Source: Bacteroidales bacterium H4
GTDB taxonomy: Bacteria > Bacteroidota > Bacteroidia > Bacteroidales > Muribaculaceae
NCBI GenBank assembly: GCA_001701165.1
Contig: DAAP01000033.1
Span: forward strand, 1 to 11,646
Direction: 5' to 3'
DNA length: 11,646 nt
Of this stretch, positions 6,862 to 11,646 are shown in pieces (positions within the stretch are counted from its first letter, which is position 1; the number at the start of each line of letters is the position of its first letter). The notes beneath the pieces were generated by a model that had not been told where the DNA came from, did no database searches, and was given only the letters and a program-made list of their open reading frames with translations. The translations under genes and the position numbers were made by a program.

Positions 6862-6902
6862 CCGCGCCGCAAGACGCTGTGTGGGGCGTGCTTGCGGCGC
6901 GG
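6854..6902 (-). terminator. Perfect 12-bp hairpin after the endonuclease gene
   Basis: CCGCGCCGCAAG (6862-6873) and its exact reverse complement (6891-6902) flank a 17-nt loop in which ACGC and GCGT can extend the stem by four pairs past a one-base bulge. On the minus strand a T4 run follows (6857-6854). It begins 26 nt past the endonuclease stop, fitting a terminator, although the T tract is short and 4 nt away from the stem. Confidence 0.65.
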
Positions 6903-6928
6903 TATGTGTGTGGGGGTGGACGCGGGTG

Positions 6929-7996
6929 TCAGCGTTTGGGTGCCGGGATGCGGCGCGTCACAAATATTTCGGTGGGGAAGTGGTCGGAGTATCCGTTGAG
7001 GTATACTCCGGAGGCGAAGGTGCGCAGCGGGTAGTTTTGGCGTGCTCCTTCGGTGTCTTTGAGGAAGTCGCGGTTGAGTACCTCTGCACGCAGGAAGTGC
7101 CAGCGATTTTCGGGTGTATTGAGCAGGTTGCCGGAGATGATTATTTGGTCGAAGAGGTTCCACGAACTCTTGTAGGCGAGCGTTCCGGTGCCATGGTCGA
7201 GTATGGACCAGAATGGGCTGAAGAATTGGTGGTCTTCGGTGACGTCTTTTTTGTCGCGTTTGGCACCAAGGACTTCGGCGCAGGATTTGTCCATGGGGTC
7301 GTCGTTGAGGTCGCCCATTATGATTACGCCGATTTGTGGGTCAACGCGCCACAGCGAGTCGGAGATGGCGAGGCACAAGCGTGCGGCAGCTTCGCGATTG
7401 GGCGAGGATTTTTCCTGGCCTCCGATGCGAGAAGGCCAGTGGTTGACGATGACGGCCACGCGCTGTCCCATCAGTCGTCCGACGACGCACATTTGGTCAC
7501 GTGTAGCAAAGGGTACTTCGGAGAGGGTGTGGTTGGTGACGTTTTCCAGTTTGAAGTATTTGGGGTTGTATAGGAGGCTGACATCGATGCCGCGCTTGTC
7601 GGGCGAGTCGTGGTGTACGATTTGTAGGTTCCACGGTGCCAGTTGCGGGTCGCGCACGAGGTCTTCGAGGATGCCTCGGTTCTCGACTTCGCTGACGCCG
7701 ATGATTGCCGGGCCGTTGGGGGTGCGCTTGGAGGTGAACGATGAGATTGCGCGGGCAAGGTTATTGACCTTGTTCCAGTACTTGCGGCTGTCCCATTGGT
7801 TCTTGCCGTTGGGGGTGTACTCAAGGTCACGGCCCAGCGGGTTGTTCGGTATTGTGTCAAAGAAGTTCTCAAGGTTGTAGAACGCGATGCCGGCGGTCTG
7901 GGTAATCATGCGTTCCGCATTGTTTTCTTGGGCGTATGCCGGGGCTGTGCAGGCCAGGGCCAGCAGCGCTGCGGCAAGAGTCTTGGTGAGTTTCAT
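6929..7996 (-). CDS. Secreted endonuclease/exonuclease/phosphatase-fold enzyme
   Basis: This 355-residue enzyme belongs to the DNase I-like fold, which cleaves phosphodiester or phosphate-ester bonds with Mg2+. Residues 1-22 are a signal peptide with AYA before Gln23; Cys16 lies in a poor lipobox, so a lipoprotein is less likely. All catalytic motifs are present: FYNLENFFD (Asn41), SEVEN (Glu103/Glu105), KRGIDVSLLY (Arg135, Asp138), VNHWPSR (Asn185, His186), GDLNDDP (Asp229, Asn231), LFDQI (Asp283) and SDHFP (Asp338, His339). This set resembles bacterial secreted nuclease-like members of the family, but DNA, RNA, lipid or other phosphoesters all remain possible. It follows the 1043-residue surface lipoprotein by 93 nt, with a large hairpin in between and no recognisable promoter, suggesting partial read-through from one transcript. 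Codon use matches its neighbours. Confidence 0.9.
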   Translation of the reverse strand: MKLTKTLAAALLALACTAPAYAQENNAERMITQTAGIAFYNLENFFDTIPNNPLGRDLEYTPNGKNQWDSRKYWNKVNNLARAISSFTSKRTPNGPAIIGVSEVENRGILEDLVRDPQLAPWNLQIVHHDSPDKRGIDVSLLYNPKYFKLENVTNHTLSEVPFATRDQMCVVGRLMGQRVAVIVNHWPSRIGGQEKSSPNREAAARLCLAISDSLWRVDPQIGVIIMGDLNDDPMDKSCAEVLGAKRDKKDVTEDHQFFSPFWSILDHGTGTLAYKSSWNLFDQIIISGNLLNTPENRWHFLRAEVLNRDFLKDTEGARQNYPLRTFASGVYLNGYSDHFPTEIFVTRRIPAPKR

Positions 7997-8024
7997 TGAT
8001 GTCCGGTATTACTTGAAATAAGCT

Positions 8025-8078
8025 AAAGGCCGGCGTGCCACACCGCCGGGGTGTGGCGGTGTGGCGTGGCCGGTCTTT
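8025..8078 (-). terminator. Large two-part hairpin between lipoprotein and endonuclease genes
   Basis: An inner stem of 10 perfect GC-rich pairs (8038-8047 with 8055-8064) sits on an outer stem of 10 pairs (8025-8034 with 8069-8078) separated by a small internal loop. On the minus strand the stem ends in CCTTT and is followed by AGCTTATTTC. It starts 12 nt past the lipoprotein stop and ends 29 nt before the endonuclease ATG, so it may terminate, attenuate or protect the upstream mRNA. Confidence 0.6.
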
Positions 8079-8089
8079 GGCGTGTGTTG

Positions 8090-11000
8090 TTACTCGGTCC
8101 AGGTCAGATTCCAAATGGACACGCGATCCTTATTCTTGTCTGCTATCTGGGAGTAGCAGTTGTTGATGATTTCGATGGTGAAGTTGCCGTTGTAGTTGAC
8201 ATCGAGGCTGAAGTCGTAGGCTTTCGCTTTTTCGATTTTGTCGAGAGTTACGACTTCGCTCTTGATGACGTTGCCGGCGGCGTCTTTGACGTTGACGGTG
8301 AATTGGCACTTGCTTTCATTGAAAGCGAAGCCGTACTTGAATGTCAGCGTCTTGATACTTCCGGTGAGTGCGGGCGATACGAGGCTGCCCGGTGCGGAGG
8401 TCTTGCCGTTGAGGGTCGGAGCCAGTGTTCCGGCAGCGCCGATAAATTTGAATATCGGGTTGGCATCGTTTTCGCCGCCGCCAAGGATGATGGCGTTGGT
8501 TGCTGTCCATCCGGTGTTATTGGTGTATGTCCCGTACTTGGACTGTGGCTGTCCGTTGTTGAACGAGTTGAAATCGCCCTTGAAGTCGCCGGAGGGAGTT
8601 GGCGTCGGTGTCGGGTCGGGAGTGCTGCCGCCTTCGGCGTTGAGTTTGACGTTGTCTACACACCATGTGGCGTAGTTGTCGGCTACGGGCGAGGTGTATT
8701 CAAATCCTATGTATATGATGCCGGAGAATGCGCTCAGGTCCAGTTCGCCCGAGTTGGCCCAGTCGCTATATCCGGTTGCAGGAGCGGTGGCCAAAGTGGG
8801 GTTGAGCTGTGTGGTCTTTGCTGTGGTCGGGTCGGCTGCGGTGAGTACGAAGACTTTGAGGGCGGATTGTGTCGAGCCGAATCCGTTGACCTGAGTGTCG
8901 AAAGTCAGCACTTTCTTGGAGACCTTGGACATGTCGATGGCCGGGGATATGAGCCACTGGTCAAAGGGACCGTTGCCCTTGAAGCCGGTCATTGCGGCGT
9001 AGTTGTTGCCATTGAACGAGGGCACATACCATGCCTTGTCGCCGGCCACTCGCTTCTGAGTCCATCCGGCGGGGATGCTGGAGGAAGCATCGAAGTTCTC
9101 GTTTATCGAGGCCACGGGGTCGGTGGGTGTCGGGGTCGGCGTCGAGCCTCCTTCGAGCTTGTAGGCGGTGGCATTCTTGATGCCCGGGACGCCGCAATAC
9201 TTCATGATGTCGCCCTTGATTTGGAGGGACTTGCCGAGGTTGCCGGGATTGGCCTGGAGATTGAGTGCGCTGCGGATTTCGCCGGTGGGGAGCTGTACGC
9301 CTATGCACTTGGAGACGTCCTTGACGTCTGCCGAGGATGCCACGAGGATATTGGTGGCCATGGTGGCGGAGGCATCGAAGTGGGCGGTTTCGGCGTTGAT
9401 GGCGTAGGGAGCGGCGCTGACGTCAGCCCATCCTACGATGTAGCCGGTGACCCATACACCGCTCTTGACAGCTTCCTGCGAGGACTGGGGATTGAAGGCT
9501 ATGACTTCGGCGGGGTTGTAGGGGTTGTTTTCCGAGCCGTCGCCGGATGTTGTGGGAGGTGTGGGAGGTGTAACACCGCCTTCGAGGTCGAATTCGGTGA
9601 CGGTCTTGACACCGGGCTGTCCGAAGTATTTTTCGAGTGAGCCTTTGACTGCCACAACCTTACCGAGGTTGCCCGGGTTGGCATTGATGTTGAGGGCTGT
9701 GCGTATCTCGCCGATGGGAAGCTGTACGGGTACGCACTTGGAGTAGTCTGTTTCGTCGGCCTTGGCGGCTATGAAGATATTGGAAGTGGCGGCGGCGGCG
9801 CCGGTGGCGTTGGTCATTTCGGCGGCGGTCTTGCCGGCGCTGGAGCCTACGATATAGCCTTTGACCCAAGCGTTGCCGGAAACTCCGGCGATTACTTGTG
9901 CGCAGTTGTAGGGTGATTCTTTGACGCCTGTGCCTTCGGGAATGCCTTCACCGCCGGGGTTGAGGCCTTCGATGGAGAATTCGTTGGTGGTGCCGTTGTT
10001 GCCGGTGATGCCGAAGGTGCCCATGGCTTTGGCGAGGGTGCCGCGGAGGGCTATCTGCTTACCATAGTTTCCGGGGTTGTCGACGAGGTTGCCGAGGGTC
10101 TGGAGTTTGGAGCCGTCAGGCAGTTCGATGACCAGTGCGTGTGCAATGTCCTTTGTGTCGGCTGTCTGTCCGATAACGAGGGTGTTGCTCAGCAGAGGAT
10201 CGGCCTTCCATTCGATGTCGTCGTTGGACTTGACTTCGGTGACTTCGGGGCCTACGGCGCCGACGATGTATCCCGAAACCCATCCGGACTTCTCTGTGCC
10301 GGCTTTTTCGATTTCGATGGCTTTGTCAACGCTCCATGGTTTGCTTTGCGATCCTTCGGGAACGGTGGGGTTGCCGAAGTTCATGCAGCCTTCGTAGTCG
10401 TTGAGTATGAGCTGCCAACCGCTGGTACCGTAGTACGAGAGTATGGCAACGACATCGCCGTGGCCTTCGGGAAGAGTCTTATTCCAGAAATTGGAGTATC
10501 CGGAGGTGCGAACGTTGATGCTTGAGCCTTCGGCATCGACGAGGCTTTGGTTGACATTGGATTTGTGCTCGGAGAAAGTGGCTTTGCCGCCGTTGGCGAA
10601 GGATACGTTGTTGAAACGTACCAATTGGCTTTGCCATTTGATGAGGCCGGCGGGGTCGGTGGGCAGCTCGGAGAAGGAGTTGACCACGAGGGTGTCCAGC
10701 TTGGAGGTGTCGGGGAAGCCGTTGAGCTGGGCATGTGCCGTGAAGTACTCGGGCGACATGAAGGATGCTTCCCAAGCGCCGCCGTTTTCGTACCATTCGG
10801 GTTGGCCGAGTTGTATGAGGCCGTTGTATTTACCGATGTACATGCCGGTGACATCGAGTACTATTTCTTGTCCGCGGCGGTATTTGAGGTAGAGGTTGTA
10901 GGAGTTGATGGATAGCGATAGTGCTGCGGTGCCGTCTTGGATGACGAGAGATTTGAAGACGTTGCCGGCTTCGTCGGAGGAGACGACGCGTCCGGAGATG

Positions 11001-11221
11001 ACGTAGTGACTGCCGTCGTCGCGTGTGCCGATGGTGTCTATGTAGTTGGTGGCGTCATTCCAATACTTGGTTTTGAACTCGAGTATGGATGTGTTGGGCT
11101 GGTCTTTGGCCACGGGGGCATCGATGATGGGATCGTCGATGTCGTCTTGGCAAGCCGTGGTGGCTCCCGCAACTGCGAGTGTCACGGCTACCCACGCCAG
11201 ATATGATTTCAGTGGTTTCAT
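8090..11221 (-). CDS. Multidomain surface lipoprotein (DUF5689, three DUF6359-like repeats, choice-of-anchor J)
   Basis: This 1043-residue protein starts with a lipoprotein signal (1-23) and lipid-anchored Cys24. The following QDDIDD is the acidic stretch that in Bacteroidota sends lipoproteins to the outside of the outer membrane. Domains in order: DUF5689 at about 44-285 (YVISGRVVSSDEAGN, FKSLVIQDGTAAL, KYNGLIQLG); three OB-like DUF6359-type repeats at about 292-419, 433-549 and 564-691, each with a W-x-x-GYIVG strand, an LP-x-GE/S strand and NPGN-(L/Y)-GK; a TPTPTP linker; a choice-of-anchor J domain at 704-863 (FDQWLISPAIDM, LTFDTQVNG, YATWCVDNVKL); a second Pro/Thr linker at 866-877; and a C-terminal beta-rich domain at 879-1043 that I cannot name. 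No enzyme motif is visible, so it probably binds something at the surface. Its neighbour downstream is a secreted phosphoesterase, its neighbour upstream ends in a sister anchor J domain. Family names are from memory. Confidence 0.85.
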   Translation of the reverse strand: MKPLKSYLAWVAVTLAVAGATTACQDDIDDPIIDAPVAKDQPNTSILEFKTKYWNDATNYIDTIGTRDDGSHYVISGRVVSSDEAGNVFKSLVIQDGTAALSLSINSYNLYLKYRRGQEIVLDVTGMYIGKYNGLIQLGQPEWYENGGAWEASFMSPEYFTAHAQLNGFPDTSKLDTLVVNSFSELPTDPAGLIKWQSQLVRFNNVSFANGGKATFSEHKSNVNQSLVDAEGSSINVRTSGYSNFWNKTLPEGHGDVVAILSYYGTSGWQLILNDYEGCMNFGNPTVPEGSQSKPWSVDKAIEIEKAGTEKSGWVSGYIVGAVGPEVTEVKSNDDIEWKADPLLSNTLVIGQTADTKDIAHALVIELPDGSKLQTLGNLVDNPGNYGKQIALRGTLAKAMGTFGITGNNGTTNEFSIEGLNPGGEGIPEGTGVKESPYNCAQVIAGVSGNAWVKGYIVGSSAGKTAAEMTNATGAAAATSNIFIAAKADETDYSKCVPVQLPIGEIRTALNINANPGNLGKVVAVKGSLEKYFGQPGVKTVTEFDLEGGVTPPTPPTTSGDGSENNPYNPAEVIAFNPQSSQEAVKSGVWVTGYIVGWADVSAAPYAINAETAHFDASATMATNILVASSADVKDVSKCIGVQLPTGEIRSALNLQANPGNLGKSLQIKGDIMKYCGVPGIKNATAYKLEGGSTPTPTPTDPVASINENFDASSSIPAGWTQKRVAGDKAWYVPSFNGNNYAAMTGFKGNGPFDQWLISPAIDMSKVSKKVLTFDTQVNGFGSTQSALKVFVLTAADPTTAKTTQLNPTLATAPATGYSDWANSGELDLSAFSGIIYIGFEYTSPVADNYATWCVDNVKLNAEGGSTPDPTPTPTPSGDFKGDFNSFNNGQPQSKYGTYTNNTGWTATNAIILGGGENDANPIFKFIGAAGTLAPTLNGKTSAPGSLVSPALTGSIKTLTFKYGFAFNESKCQFTVNVKDAAGNVIKSEVVTLDKIEKAKAYDFSLDVNYNGNFTIEIINNCYSQIADKNKDRVSIWNLTWTE
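8633..9112 (-). repeat. Choice-of-anchor J copy 1 (internal, lipoprotein)
   Basis: This stretch encodes residues 704-863 of the large lipoprotein. It is a close paralogue of the C-terminal domain of the gene at the right edge: both read FDQWL-(I/L)-SPAIDM, LTFDTQVNG and YATWCVDNVKLNA. At DNA level 23 bases at 8637-8659 are identical to 11291-11313, an offset of 2654 nt. Confidence 0.8.
9149..10348 (-). repeat. Three tandem DUF6359-like domain repeats
   Basis: Three copies lie end to end inside the lipoprotein gene: 9965-10348, about 9575-9925, and 9149-9532. The NPGN-(L/Y)-GK signature recurs at residues 382, 515 and 658 (steps of 133 and 143 codons). Copies two and three are closest, with recognisable DNA similarity between 9230-9297 and 9659-9726; copy one is more divergent. 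The pattern points to internal duplication, with the last two copies younger. Confidence 0.8.
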
Positions 11222-11280
11222 ATGTTTTGTATGGTGTATTGGCTTGTGTTATTGAATATGCGGGTGTGTCGTGACGCTTG

Positions 11281-11646
11281 TCATTTGGCAGCGTTGAGTT
11301 TGACGTTGTCTACGCACCAGGTGGCGTAGTTGGCATCTTTGGAGGCTTGGTAGCGGAAAGCGATGTATACTTTGCCTTTGTATTTGGCCAGATCGACGTT
11401 GCCGCTCTTTACCCATTCGCTGTATTTTGTCTTGCCGTCGGCTCCTGCTGCCGGAGCTGTGGCGAAAGTGGCTTTGAGCTCGGTGGCTGTAGCGAGGTTG
11501 GCCGGGTCGGTGACGATGTAGACTTTGAGCGTGGTTGTTGTGGCTCCGTAGCCGTTGACTTGGGTGTCAAAGGTGAGGGTCTTGTCGGAGACTTTGTCCA
11601 TGTCGATGGCGGGCGAGAGCAGCCACTGGTCGAAGGGCGCGGTGCC
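11281..11646 (-). CDS. C-terminal part of a choice-of-anchor J protein (runs off the window)
   Basis: The reading frame is open from the stop at 11281-11283 to the right edge, giving the last 121 residues of a longer protein; the visible Met at 11599-11601 is internal, since the preceding codons (GTAPFDQWLLSPAID) already belong to the domain. The piece is most of a choice-of-anchor J (cleaved-adhesin-type) beta-sandwich: FDQWLLSPAIDMDKV, TLTFDTQVNGYGATTTTLKVYIV, YSEWVKSGNVDLAKYKGKVYIAFRYQ and YATWCVDNVKLNAAK. It ends right after the domain, unlike its paralogue, which continues with a linker and another domain. It lies 59 nt upstream of the large lipoprotein gene, and I see no TAnnTTTG box in the gap, so the two are probably co-transcribed. 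Such proteins in this phylum are usually exported, but the N-terminus is not visible. Confidence 0.85.
   Translation of the reverse strand, partial: GTAPFDQWLLSPAIDMDKVSDKTLTFDTQVNGYGATTTTLKVYIVTDPANLATATELKATFATAPAAGADGKTKYSEWVKSGNVDLAKYKGKVYIAFRYQASKDANYATWCVDNVKLNAAK

Noticed and set aside
6803..7573. 256-codon plus-strand open frame across the endonuclease 3' end
   Set aside because: It runs through the hairpin at 6862-6902 and antisense to an endonuclease whose catalytic motifs are all intact; composition is that of a shadow.
8090..8588. Type IX secretion C-terminal signal on the lipoprotein
   Set aside because: The C-terminus ends in WNLTWTE without the usual conserved Gly and basic end pattern, and the N-terminal lipobox with acidic stretch already explains surface placement.
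8051..9640. 529-codon open frame on the plus strand opposite the lipoprotein gene
   Set aside because: Its composition is a Gly/Val/Asp-rich shadow of the minus-strand gene, with no start context, signal or family resemblance, while the minus frame has clear domains throughout.

Overview
The window looks like chromosomal DNA from a Bacteroidota bacterium, most likely order Bacteroidales; a Muribaculaceae-like gut commensal is my best guess but is not proven. The reasons are the TAnnTTTG-type -7 promoter boxes, the absence of Shine-Dalgarno sites before starts, A-rich translation leaders, a lipoprotein with an acidic stretch after its lipobox cysteine (a surface-export signature of this phylum), and protein families typical of it (DUF4932, DUF5689, DUF6359-like and choice-of-anchor J domains). 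I see no tRNA, rRNA, CRISPR array, transposase, integrase or phage gene.

Layout. The plus-strand half (1-5669) carries a secreted DUF4932-type zinc metalloprotease (205-1593), a small four-helix membrane protein of unknown function (1879-2289) with its own strong terminator, and then a run of housekeeping genes: an O-methyltransferase (2420-3052), rbfA (3103-3510), a LolC/E-FtsX-like ABC permease (3517-4785) and a COG0731-type radical SAM protein (4890-5669). The spacings (50, 6 and 104 nt) and lack of internal terminators suggest one transcript, starting at a TAACTTTG box only 4 nt before the methyltransferase ATG, so that this mRNA is probably leaderless. A 14-bp hairpin at 5689-5723 ends this run and probably serves as a shared, two-way terminator with the converging minus-strand gene.

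The minus-strand half holds a small outer-membrane beta-barrel protein (5746-6324) with a good promoter 110 nt upstream, a largely empty stretch (6325-6861), and a surface/secretion locus read right to left: the 3' end of a gene ending in a choice-of-anchor J domain (11281 to the window edge), a 1043-residue surface lipoprotein (8090-11221) made of DUF5689, three DUF6359-like repeats, a choice-of-anchor J domain and a C-terminal beta-rich domain, and a secreted endonuclease/exonuclease/phosphatase-fold enzyme with an intact active site (6929-7996). The two choice-of-anchor J domains are close paralogues, even at DNA level. The simplest reading is an extracellular phosphodiester-cleaving locus in which the lipoproteins bind or hold substrate (possibly nucleic acid or another phosphate ester) at the cell surface while the enzyme cuts it. 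This is an inference; no substrate can be read from the sequence. Two large GC-rich hairpins (6854-6902 and 8025-8078) punctuate this locus.
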